A stretch of DNA of 64,000 bases from Massilia aurea (GTDB lineage Bacteria; Pseudomonadota; Gammaproteobacteria; Burkholderiales; Burkholderiaceae_D), in assembly GCF_024753205.1 (NCBI RefSeq), contig NZ_JANUGZ010000008.1, forward strand, positions 1 through 64,000, given 5' to 3'. The translations under genes and the position numbers were made by a program. The first letter of the stretch is position 1; every line of letters begins with the position of its first letter. The notes beneath the pieces were generated by a model. It made no database searches. It had not been told where the DNA came from and saw only the letters and a list, made by a program, of their open reading frames with translations. Below, one piece after another: positions 51,171 through 58,479 of this stretch.

Positions 51171-52902
51171 ATTTAATTGCGTTCACGAGGTATTCGACGT
51201 GCTTGTCGCCCGCGACCTTCAACCTATCAATTTCGCCCTTCGCTATCGCTTGAGCCAGCCGGCTCGCGATTTCGGTCTTCTTCAGCGACTGGCTCTCCAG
51301 TTTTTTGGTGAGGGTCGCGTCGAAGTCGGTCCACTCGGTGCCGCTGTGAACGGCTTTCGCTATCTCTTGAAATTTCGGTCCGAACGCGGCGGATTTCGAT
51401 AGGCAGTATTCCAGAGTCCACTGCGGCGCAATAAAGGACTTAACACACTGGCCGTCGTACTTGACTCTTTTGGCGGCGATGGCAGCCGCGAGCATCGCTT
51501 TGTCTCCCTTAATCGCGCCGTCCTCGTTGTCCGGAGAAACGTCCGAATCCGTAATTACTGCCACCGGCTTGGGGAAATCGGGCTTGGCCTTGCGCTTGAA
51601 GATATTGGCGTACCGGATGAAGGCAAGACTGTTAACGTTGATAACAGCGATTCCCTTCTGGGTCAGGTTATATCCAAGGAACTTGGCGAATTCAGGCACG
51701 AGCAGCTCTTCCGACCATCCCTCAACCAGGATCACTCCTTTCGAGAAAAACAGGTTAGCTTTCGTGACGTCGAGGAACCGTTGGAGGAACACGTAGTCGT
51801 CGGTTGCTAGCTCTGTGTGCGCGGGGCCCATCGGGAATGCTTTGCCTTCGCTGCATATAACCAGATCCTTCAGTTCTACTTTCGATCCGATATTCGGGCT
51901 GTGCGTAGTCAGAATGAGCTGTACATTTGCCTGCTTCTGGAGCATTTCGACGGCCTGCATCTGGACCTGAGGATGCAGATGCGCCTCCAGTTCTTCCACC
52001 AACCCCAGGCGTATCCCGGTCCATCCGCTCTTGTTTAGGTGAAGTAACTCGGACGCCATGAAAAGGCGGTTGAGCGTGCCCAGCCCGGGCTTCGTTTCGC
52101 CAGAGATCGAAAGCTCCAGTTTCTCTAGAAGGTTCCTGAGCTGGCCGCGCTCCGTGACCGCAAGCCCGGTTTTCTTGCCCGGTTCGTAGAGTGCCGCGAT
52201 ATAGCCATCAATGTCGTCTTTCAGAGACTTGCCGAGCTGGTCCGGAATCGTTGCCCCCGCATGGTCCTTTCCGTCGAAATAGCCTTCGATCGAGCCGTTA
52301 AAGCCCGCGAGCTGCTTCATCAGCACGTGGCCGATACCCTTGTTCTTGAACGCTTCGTGCCCGACGAGAATCTGCGAGAGCCTGGAGTTCTTCCTGGCCA
52401 CCAGTTCGTCTTCCGCGTCGCGCAGCGGCTTCAGGTATGTAACCTTGAGGTACTCCTTGGCTTCAGGGCTGAGCGCCTTGCCTTCGGCGTCTGCGCCAGC
52501 GCGTACCTCGTATGGCAGGACATGACCGGTAAGCGGGTTCTTCTTCGCGTCGAGGATAAGGCGGAGATAGGGCAGGGGCGCCGACACGCCACGCTCCCAG
52601 CAGAGGAACTCGGTGAAGTTCTTCGCTTCCGGCGGTCCGAGGCCGGACAGTATTACCTCGATCCTCATCCTGCACTGCGTGTGGTGGAAGTCATCCTCGC
52701 CGACGCGGGCCCAGTCGTAGCTGTGCGTCTTGAGAACGAGGCGGATGGCGTCGATGATGGCAGACTTGCCCGAGTCGTTTTCGCCGATCAGTACATTGAG
52801 GCCTTCGTTCAGGCAAAGGTCGAGGTGCGGCGTCCCCACCGCAAACGCTGCGCGCGTCCCGAACTTGCGGAAGTTCCACAGCTTGATATTAGAAAGGTGC
52901 AT
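51154..52902 (-). CDS. gajA: OLD-family ATP-dependent nuclease, GajA-like (Gabija)
   Basis: 582 residues from the ATG at 52902 (MHLSNIKLWNFRKFG, the usual OLD start); the frame extends to 52941 without a ribosome site. ATPase part: Walker A GENDSGKS at 40-47, EELEAHLHPQVQMQA with the catalytic Glu region, LTTHSPNIGS. C-terminal TOPRIM domain: GVILVEGWSEELLVPEF (Glu) and VAVITDSDVSPDNEDG (Asp-x-Asp), all metal ligands present. Size matches Bacillus GajA (578). In Gabija it is a sequence-specific nickase inhibited by NTPs, activated when phage deplete nucleotides. Paired with gajB. Confidence 0.9.
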   Translation of the reverse strand: MHLSNIKLWNFRKFGTRAAFAVGTPHLDLCLNEGLNVLIGENDSGKSAIIDAIRLVLKTHSYDWARVGEDDFHHTQCRMRIEVILSGLGPPEAKNFTEFLCWERGVSAPLPYLRLILDAKKNPLTGHVLPYEVRAGADAEGKALSPEAKEYLKVTYLKPLRDAEDELVARKNSRLSQILVGHEAFKNKGIGHVLMKQLAGFNGSIEGYFDGKDHAGATIPDQLGKSLKDDIDGYIAALYEPGKKTGLAVTERGQLRNLLEKLELSISGETKPGLGTLNRLFMASELLHLNKSGWTGIRLGLVEELEAHLHPQVQMQAVEMLQKQANVQLILTTHSPNIGSKVELKDLVICSEGKAFPMGPAHTELATDDYVFLQRFLDVTKANLFFSKGVILVEGWSEELLVPEFAKFLGYNLTQKGIAVINVNSLAFIRYANIFKRKAKPDFPKPVAVITDSDVSPDNEDGAIKGDKAMLAAAIAAKRVKYDGQCVKSFIAPQWTLEYCLSKSAAFGPKFQEIAKAVHSGTEWTDFDATLTKKLESQSLKKTEIASRLAQAIAKGEIDRLKVAGDKHVEYLVNAIKYACGV

Positions 52903-53056
52903 GTTGAAAATTTCCGTAAGGACTCTATTTTCATCAGGCATTGTATGCGAAATAAGCTAGACGCAGGCTAGGCCAGTGGCCTCACCGCTCCGTTCGCGCC
53001 TTTTAGCTAATGGTCGCTTGCTCTAAGCGAGTGATGTCCTCAGCGTCCATGCACTT

Positions 53057-53134
53057 GGAAGTGAATTTGTTAGATATCTGCCGAGTAGGATATCTAACAA
53101 CTTTACTTCCAAAAAAGTACCAAATTTACTTCCA
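53057..53134. repeat. 22-bp inverted repeat with TTTACTTCC, plus direct copy
   Basis: GGAAGTGAATTTGTTAGATATC (53057-53078) faces GATATCTAACAACTTTACTTCC (53089-53110) around a 10-bp centre, 19 of 22 positions matching. A further direct copy CAAATTTACTTCC follows at about 53121-53133. Such clustered, oriented words are typical of transposase- or recombinase-binding ends, or of a regulator array upstream of gajA. Confidence 0.65.
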
Positions 53135-53195
53135 AGGGCTCCACACCCAAGAAAGCTCCAAATTACAGATCGAAACTCCAAGGGTTACGGTTCTG

Positions 53196-53223
53196 CCCTT
53201 CAATGATAATTGGTATTATCATC
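53196..53223. repeat. Dyad repeat, att-like site B
   Basis: CCCTTCAATGATAATT followed by GGTATTATCATC; its arms ATGATAAT and ATTATCAT are a perfect 8-bp inverted repeat around TGGT. Matches site A at 25404 in 24 of 28 positions and in orientation. Confidence 0.5.
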
Positions 53224-53363
53224 GAAGCGCATTTTGACAATTTTATACAATTCGGTGTACCTGGCTGTTCCTGCGTTGGAGCGTCACCAATCGGAAGGGC
53301 GCTTGGCCGGCGGCGATGGGGAGAGGGGGCTGCACTTCAACGGCCCCCCCGAGCCCAGCCGGG

Positions 53364-53909
53364 CTACTTTGGTCGCACAAACGCAGAGGCTAACCCCGCA
53401 ATTGAGCCAATAGCGAGCAGGATTTTTTCGGCGAGGTTCGGCTGCCCAATGAGGGCGCATGTCAGAACAGTTGCTAGTGTGAGTGTTAAGACAAACGCTA
53501 ACACAAGCAAGGCGTGGCTATGGGCACGCTCAGGTTCTGGTTTTGATGAGGGCAGGCGGCGCCGAGCGGCGCGAGTGCGGGGAGATTTGAGGCGGGATCG
53601 TGGTCTACGTCGGGGCCCATCGCCGTCGCCATCACCATCACCATCACCATCATCGTCGCCTCCAGAATTGCCTGGCGCTGCACCATCAGCTCCGGCCGAC
53701 GTTATCGAACCACAGTCGCCGTTTCCAGAATCCGCCTGTACGCTTCCACCCGACGATGCAGCCACAGATTTGCCACCTGCAACCGACATAAACGTCTTCG
53801 TCATCGCAGTCGAAAGCTTGCTGGGATCGAAAGGAACAACCGCGCCGTTTCGTCGAATGATTCGATAGTCGCCCCGTGCGGCGACCGAATGAGCAAGGGA
53901 ATGGGTCAT
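53364..53909 (-). CDS. ATP-cone-like fragment fused to Asp-Gly repeat and membrane helix
   Basis: 181 residues from the ATG at 53909 (TTTAGGACATCTT before it). Residues 13-45 (DYRIIRRNGAVVPFDPSKLS and AMTKTFMSVAGG) match the N-terminal ATP-cone of class I ribonucleotide reductase NrdA, whose cone regulates activity by ATP/dATP. The NrdA similarity then stops; a Ser/Gly region, a (GD)n tract encoded by a CCATCA hexamer repeat, a basic stretch and a C-terminal membrane helix (LLVLAFVLTLTLATVLTCAL) follow. The cone is only half length. Either a chimeric gene made from an nrdA fragment or a small membrane-bound nucleotide sensor. Same strand as the integrase operon, 160 bp downstream of it. Confidence 0.65.
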   Translation of the reverse strand: MTHSLAHSVAARGDYRIIRRNGAVVPFDPSKLSTAMTKTFMSVAGGKSVAASSGGSVQADSGNGDCGSITSAGADGAAPGNSGGDDDGDGDGDGDGDGPRRRPRSRLKSPRTRAARRRLPSSKPEPERAHSHALLVLAFVLTLTLATVLTCALIGQPNLAEKILLAIGSIAGLASAFVRPK

Positions 53910-54068
53910 AAGATGTCCTAAAAAATTTAACCGGGTGATCCTGCAGCAGAATTGTAGCCCCAAATCGACGCAATTTTGGATTTAGGAGCAACTGATCGGC
54001 AGACTTGCCATCCGACGTCTGCCGCTTCCGTGGACAAAACAGACGCCAGTCTCCTGACCGCAAGTTTC

Positions 54069-55328
54069 TTACGTTTCGCTGGCCGGCCCCATGTGTTCGC
54101 GCTCGTAGGCACGGATCGCGTCGAGCGCTTTCTGCTTGGTGTAGACCATCGTCGTGTCCATGCTGGTATGACCGAGCAGATCAGCGACCTCGCGCATCGA
54201 CTGGCCCTGCAACAAGGCAGACTTGGCGAAGGTGTGGCGCAGCCAATGCGGCGAGGCCTTGCGAAGATCGTCGGCGAGTCGTTTGGTCTCAGAGTCGGCG
54301 TCGAGCATCGCGGCCGTGGTTGCCAGTCTCGCTTTCACGCGCGCAAACAGGTGCTGCCTCGTCGTCAGTTCCTTCCAGGCGCCGAAATAGCGCCGGTCGT
54401 TGGCGCTGCGCACCGGCTTGCCGGCGATCAGGACGGCCCGCGTGTAAGGAGAAAGCAGCAGGGCGCCTTTTTCCGATAGCGTCGGCTGCGGCGACAGGCC
54501 AAACTCCATACGGTACCCCTCGAGCATTTTAAGAAGGGTATCCGTGACCGGCACCCAGCGCTCTTTTCCACCTTTAGCAACCGATGCAGTGACATGAAAA
54601 ATCCAGTAGCGTCGCTTCGTCTGAGGATCCGAGAGCTGCTCGAAAGCGTTCATGGACGACCCGACGATCTCGCTCGCGCGCAGGCCCAGTTCGCGCAAGG
54701 CCACGAGAATGAACCGATCGCGCAAGTTAATTTGGCGTGCGGCCGGCGTGTCGCATCGCTCGCGCTCCATCGTCGCCAGCACCAGGGCGTGGACGTCGAC
54801 GTCGATCGCGCGATGCGCGTTGATCGTGCGCCGCGTGCCGGCACCCTCGAGCGCCATGGGATTGAGGCGAATATACCCGCTTGTGTGCCACGCCCTGAAC
54901 ATCGCGTGCACGAAGCGCTCGATGTCGGCGCGGCTTCCATCCGACGGCTGGATCCTGAATGGTGTATGGCCTGGCTCGCCCTGTTTCGCGTAACGTCCCG
55001 GCCGTCCTTTGCCCGCGTCAATGCGAGCGCATAACGCCTCGAATGGCAGTTCTTCGAGAAATTCTTTAAAGGCTTCGACATCCTGCAGGTTCCAGCGCGA
55101 CGGCGTGACGCGGCGCACGTTCTCGCAATACCAGCGCAATTTCGCCAGGTGAAACGCATACGTTTTGACGGTCTCTTCGGATCCATTCTTGCTCTTGCGA
55201 GCGACCGAGCGCAACCAAACAGCGGCTGCGTCCCAGTCATCCTCGACTGGTCCCAGACCGTGATCGGGCTGCGGCACCGGTACCATCAGGTCGATCGCTG
55301 CCAGCGGGGCAATCATGATGTCGTTCAC
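54069..55328 (-). CDS. Tyrosine recombinase/integrase
   Basis: 419 residues. N-terminal SAM-like core-binding domain (about 30-180, KTYAFHLAKLRWYCENV) and a catalytic domain with Arg I in LGLRASEIVG, the HxxR box in HWLRHTFAKSALLQ, LLGHTSMDTTMVY with the nucleophile Tyr; all key residues present. Catalyses site-specific integration and excision. Last gene of a five-gene operon; its ATG overlaps the preceding gene by 4 bp. Probable partner sites are the dyads at 53.2 and 25.4 kb. Confidence 0.92.
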   Translation of the reverse strand: MNDIMIAPLAAIDLMVPVPQPDHGLGPVEDDWDAAAVWLRSVARKSKNGSEETVKTYAFHLAKLRWYCENVRRVTPSRWNLQDVEAFKEFLEELPFEALCARIDAGKGRPGRYAKQGEPGHTPFRIQPSDGSRADIERFVHAMFRAWHTSGYIRLNPMALEGAGTRRTINAHRAIDVDVHALVLATMERERCDTPAARQINLRDRFILVALRELGLRASEIVGSSMNAFEQLSDPQTKRRYWIFHVTASVAKGGKERWVPVTDTLLKMLEGYRMEFGLSPQPTLSEKGALLLSPYTRAVLIAGKPVRSANDRRYFGAWKELTTRQHLFARVKARLATTAAMLDADSETKRLADDLRKASPHWLRHTFAKSALLQGQSMREVADLLGHTSMDTTMVYTKQKALDAIRAYEREHMGPASET

Positions 55329-56122
55329 TTCGATCCTTTCTGGAGTATCGGGGGAATCGCCGCGCCGCGCTGGTAGGCGAGCTGGCGGAATGTCTCGAGC
55401 AAAATATTGTCTTCTTTGGCCTTGGCTGCGGCCTGCGCCTCAATGACCTGACAGCGCTCGCGCCACAATCTCGTCTCGCCACGGGCATCATCGATGGCGC
55501 GCATGGTGAACCGGCGCGATTCCTCGACCTCGGCGGCCAGCTTGCCGATGCTGTCAGCCTGCTTGTTCAACGTGTTCCTGGCGGCCTGCAGCTCGGCGGA
55601 CAGCACTTCGACACTGGCCTGCGCTGCCAGCAGTTCGCCGGCGAGCCGTGCGGCGTGGGCGCGCGCATCGGCCAACGCATGTTCGGTCTCTGCTGCACGC
55701 TCGCGCCAGAATCCGGCATCCGGCCCCGCCGCGCCGGCGCTAGCGTCGGCGTGCCTGGCCGGCCGCTCGCCGATCGCGTCGGTAACCGCGGCGCGAATCG
55801 CCTCTCCAAGCCGTGGCGCGTCCAGCGCCGCCGCTTGCATTGACCCATCGCGCTCGAGCGCGAGCTCGTCGCGTAGTCTCTCTTTCTCCATCGCGAGCGT
55901 CGACGTCGATGGGCGCCGCTCAGGCGCGTAGACGGACAGCAGGCGCCGGTAGATGGCAGGGCTGAAGGTTTTGCCGGTCGCGCTGTGCACGGCCCGCATG
56001 AACGCGCGGACAAACGGGCGATGATCGCGCTGGTCGAGAGGGTGATTCGCTTCAATCATCCTCAGGTGCGCAAGCAGAGTACGCGCCTCATCATCCTGAA
56101 GTTTAAAGGGTGGGCGAGTCAT
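55325..56122 (-). CDS. KfrA-like DNA-binding coiled-coil protein
   Basis: 265 residues from the ATG at 56122, which overlaps the previous stop as ATGA and has AGGGA upstream; the open frame extends to 56341 inside that gene. N-terminal helical DNA-binding region (about 1-80) and a long Ala/Glu/Arg-rich coiled coil (about 120-240), the plan of KfrA proteins of plasmids and of similar proteins that precede integrases. Likely binds the operon promoter or att region. The coiled coil is directly evident; KfrA affiliation is by shape. Confidence 0.75.
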   Translation of the reverse strand: MTRPPFKLQDDEARTLLAHLRMIEANHPLDQRDHRPFVRAFMRAVHSATGKTFSPAIYRRLLSVYAPERRPSTSTLAMEKERLRDELALERDGSMQAAALDAPRLGEAIRAAVTDAIGERPARHADASAGAAGPDAGFWRERAAETEHALADARAHAARLAGELLAAQASVEVLSAELQAARNTLNKQADSIGKLAAEVEESRRFTMRAIDDARGETRLWRERCQVIEAQAAAKAKEDNILLETFRQLAYQRGAAIPPILQKGSK

Positions 56123-56742
56123 GATGATGTCCCTGGTGGCCAGAAGATCAGCGGCGGGGGCGGCGGAAGAGGGCGGCGCACCGCGGCATACAGATTCTGC
56201 GCAGCGAGGTAGTCGATCAGGTGCCATCCATGCGGCGTCGGCAACACAAACCGATTCACTTCCGCCGGCGAGAACGAGAAATCGTCGGGCAGCCGCAATA
56301 CCCGCTTGGCCGTGCCGTCGGCGCTGTTGCACTGTTCGCACATCACCGTCTCGGGAAACCGCGCAGGCCTTGGACCATGATCATGGTGCTTGGCCAGGCC
56401 GCACGCCCATCCCTGATAGCTGTTCGGGCTGTTGCGAAACAGCGTGGTCCAGCGGATCGCTTGGTACTTCGTACGACGACAGCCCGGGCACCGCCAGTGC
56501 GGGCCGAGGCTGGCATAGAGCAGCCTGCAATGTGCCCCATTAAAGGCGTCGATTTGTTCCTGGGTAGGTATGCGGCGCTCGCGATTCTTTTTGATTGTCC
56601 TTTCGCGCCGCGGGTCGGTCCGCCCGGTGCCGAGACAACGCACGCAGGTCGTCATGGGAATCGGACCTGTATCGAGGTGATGGACGCAATCGCACTGGCG
56701 GCCAGGTACCGACTTGCGGGAGGGTAGCGTGAGCGCGGGCAT
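56119..56742 (-). CDS. Zinc-binding, HNH-like protein of the integrase operon
   Basis: 207 residues. Three metal-binding clusters: TCVRCLGTG, RCPGCRRTK, and HDHGP...MCEQCNSADGTAKR, the last resembling the His/Cys core of HNH endonucleases. The conserved LPDDFSFSPAEVNRFV tail follows. Pro-rich C-terminus (RRPLPPPPPL). The ATG overlaps the HNH-nuclease stop (TAATG). Probably a nucleic-acid-binding partner or a second nuclease; function not established. Confidence 0.65.
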   Translation of the reverse strand: MPALTLPSRKSVPGRQCDCVHHLDTGPIPMTTCVRCLGTGRTDPRRERTIKKNRERRIPTQEQIDAFNGAHCRLLYASLGPHWRCPGCRRTKYQAIRWTTLFRNSPNSYQGWACGLAKHHDHGPRPARFPETVMCEQCNSADGTAKRVLRLPDDFSFSPAEVNRFVLPTPHGWHLIDYLAAQNLYAAVRRPLPPPPPLIFWPPGTSS

Positions 56743-57779
56743 TAGAGCACTCCAGGAGTTACGGTTGACGAAATCTCTGCCGTAGCGATATCGACCGGAC
56801 CTGCGTCGGCGTCGCCCACGACGTTGCGTTGTCGTCGCGGCCGCGGCTGTCCAAGCACGTAAAGGCGGTGATATGCCATGTAGTGCGCCTGGTCGGGGGC
56901 GAACTGGCCGACATTCGCGTCAGGCGCGATATGCCAGGCCTGCAGCACGGCAGGGTCAAGCGCCGGCGCGACGATCATCCGGCCCTCATCCGTAAAACTG
57001 ATCAGGCCCGTGTCGAACAGGTGGTCGACGTGCGGAGCCAGCATCAAGCCATTCGCAGCGTCGAGGTGTTCACCGTCTTCGCATACCGCCCAGGGTTTGA
57101 TGTGGCTGGCCACGAGGCAGTGCGACTGCGTGATGCCGGTCACCCGGCACGCCGGCTCCCGGGCCAGCACGCCGTCGCGAAAGCGCCCCTGGCCGATGCG
57201 AGCGCGAACGAGCTGCGTCCTGGTCACGCTGTCGTACTTCGGGTCCGCCTTGATACGCTTGAGCGTGTCCGCATCCTGTGCTTCAGCGTCCAGCTGGCGC
57301 CGCCCTTGCGCCTCCCGCAGCATCGTGGTCATGAGGTCATGAAGTGGGGTGCCGGCGTTGCAGGCCTGCAGGCCATGCTGGGGAACGCGGGTGCGTGCAG
57401 ACACTTCGCTCATGGTCCGGGTCACCGATGTATCCCAGTCGACGCCGAGCGAGCGCACCATCTCGGCCGGGTTGGGGTACAGCGCCGTGCCGCCGCTGCT
57501 GTCCTGCAGGTCTTTTGGACTGCACACCCAGCCGATGGCGACGAAGCCGAGCCGGTCCTCGTAGGCGAAGACCGGGTCGCCGGGCATCATGGCAACGAGC
57601 GCATTATTGTATTTACCGGGTTTTTCGGGCCGCGGCGTCACGAACAGCCGACCAGCTTTTAACCAGTGGGCAAATGGAGAAACGTCGCCGGGCGCACGCT
57701 GAAATTCGTGAAAGCTCTGCATGTCGGTATTGACGAACCAGATCCGGGCCGGTGCCGTGTAGCCGAGGTCGACCATCAT
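56742..57779 (-). CDS. HNH endonuclease with N-terminal PUA/EVE-like reader
   Basis: 345 residues from the ATG at 57779 that overlaps the previous stop (ATGA). The N-terminal half (ARIWFVNTDMQSFHEF, MMPGDPVFAYEDRLGFVAIG) resembles PUA/EVE-like domains that read modified bases in restriction enzymes. The C-terminal HNH_2 domain has CRVTGI, LVASHIKPWAVCEDG, LDAANGLMLAPHVDHLFDTG and RMIVAP, with the catalytic His and Asn present. Expected: modification-dependent DNA cleavage, hence a type IV-like defence function carried with an integrase. Confidence 0.82.
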   Translation of the reverse strand: MMVDLGYTAPARIWFVNTDMQSFHEFQRAPGDVSPFAHWLKAGRLFVTPRPEKPGKYNNALVAMMPGDPVFAYEDRLGFVAIGWVCSPKDLQDSSGGTALYPNPAEMVRSLGVDWDTSVTRTMSEVSARTRVPQHGLQACNAGTPLHDLMTTMLREAQGRRQLDAEAQDADTLKRIKADPKYDSVTRTQLVRARIGQGRFRDGVLAREPACRVTGITQSHCLVASHIKPWAVCEDGEHLDAANGLMLAPHVDHLFDTGLISFTDEGRMIVAPALDPAVLQAWHIAPDANVGQFAPDQAHYMAYHRLYVLGQPRPRRQRNVVGDADAGPVDIATAEISSTVTPGVL

Positions 57780-57958
57780 TTGGGCACGCACACCGTGGTC
57801 ACGCGCGGCAGGTGTTCAGCGTAGGCAGACTTCAATTCCTTGGCCAGCCTGGCCGCGGCCGCGTTGCACGACTGTTCGCTGGTGAACTCGGTCGAGCTCG
57901 AGGTGAGGACGGGACTGGGACTGGAATGCAGGAGCAAGGTGAGGAAAAGGACGAACAT
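57776..57958 (-). CDS. Small exported protein leading the integrase operon
   Basis: 60 residues. MFVLFLTLLLHSSPSPV is a signal or anchor segment; the mature part (SEQSCNAAAARLAKELKSAY and VTTVCVPK) has two Cys that could form a disulfide. This short SxxxCxxAA...C plan is common in small phage- and plasmid-encoded periplasmic proteins. Its TGA overlaps the nuclease ATG. Role unknown. Confidence 0.6.
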   Translation of the reverse strand: MFVLFLTLLLHSSPSPVLTSSSTEFTSEQSCNAAAARLAKELKSAYAEHLPRVTTVCVPK

Positions 57959-57988
57959 GGCGGCAAGTATATGGATGAGATGACAGGT

Positions 57989-58017
57989 ACATTAACAGGT
58001 ATAAAAAGACCTGTAAA
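57989..58017 (-). promoter_or_regulatory. Promoter and palindromic operator of the integrase/HNH operon
   Basis: Minus strand: TTTACA (-35, 58017-58012), 17-bp spacer, TAATGT (-10, 57994-57989), 31 bp before the first ATG. The palindrome ACAGGT-N8-ACCTGT (58014-57995) overlaps the -35 and fills the spacer, and a third ACCTGT half-site lies just past the -10. A bound regulator would block polymerase; the KfrA-like protein or a phage-type repressor are candidates. Confidence 0.7.
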
Positions 58018-58021
58018 TGTG

Positions 58022-58057
58022 TAGATTCTTACTTAGCACATATTAAGTAAGAATCTA
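58022..58057. repeat. 14-bp perfect inverted repeat upstream of the operon
   Basis: TAGATTCTTACTTA (58022-58035) and its exact complement (58044-58057) around GCACATAT. It lies just upstream of the -35 box. Could be an operator, an excision-related arm site, or a terminator of a transcript coming from the right. Confidence 0.65.
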
Positions 58058-58224
58058 AACCGACCCTGCGTTTTTTGCCGTGGAACAGCCTTGTTGCACG
58101 AATTTGTTCCTAGCGCTTGCAACAGAAACCTGCCACGCCACCGCCGTCAAGCCGGCGCTCGCGCCTGTCGCCAGGCGCTGGAGCCCAGCGTAGCTCGCAG
58201 CTATCATGTCTCCAGTCGTACAGT

Positions 58225-58356
58225 GAAGTAAATGTGGTCGCTCATGAAATATGCAAGGCACTGATTCTTCAGTGCTTTTTTCTACCTGTTTCAAATTTAC
58301 TGTCTCTCATCCGCGGAGTTTCAAATTTACTTCGTTTAATTGACCACATTTACTTC
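58225..58356. repeat. 15-bp inverted repeats with internal ATTTACT copies
   Basis: GAAGTAAATGTGGTC (58225-58239) and its exact complement (58342-58356), 102 bp apart. Between them lie CAAATTTACT copies at 58292 and 58322 in the orientation of the right arm. Word content relates it to the repeats at 48930 and 53057. The region 57959-58479 has no gene apart from these sites. Confidence 0.65.
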
Positions 58357-58479
58357 GCCGAACGCCAGGCGTTGCGCCTGCTGAAGCCACACCCGTCGAA
58401 ACACTCCGAAGGGCTGGTTGTTGTCTTGCCGAAATCCAGCTTTCTGTCGACCTGCGGCGAATCGGCGCCTGCTGCTGCG

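Larger units (their letters stand above)
52942..53363. other. Intergenic region right of Gabija
   Basis: 422 bp containing the probable Gabija promoter, the TTTACTTCC inverted and direct repeats (53057-53134) and the att-like dyad at 53196-53223. No gene seen. Confidence 0.6.

Noticed and set aside
48860..53110. TTGTTAGA words around Gabija as integron attC sites
   Set aside because: Core orientation is GTTAGAT before ATCTAAC at 53.07 kb, the reverse of an attC, and no integrase of that class is present.
53600..53791. His-rich plus-strand frame at 53.6 kb
   Set aside because: Produced by the CCATCA hexamer repeat encoding the Asp-Gly tract of the minus-strand protein.
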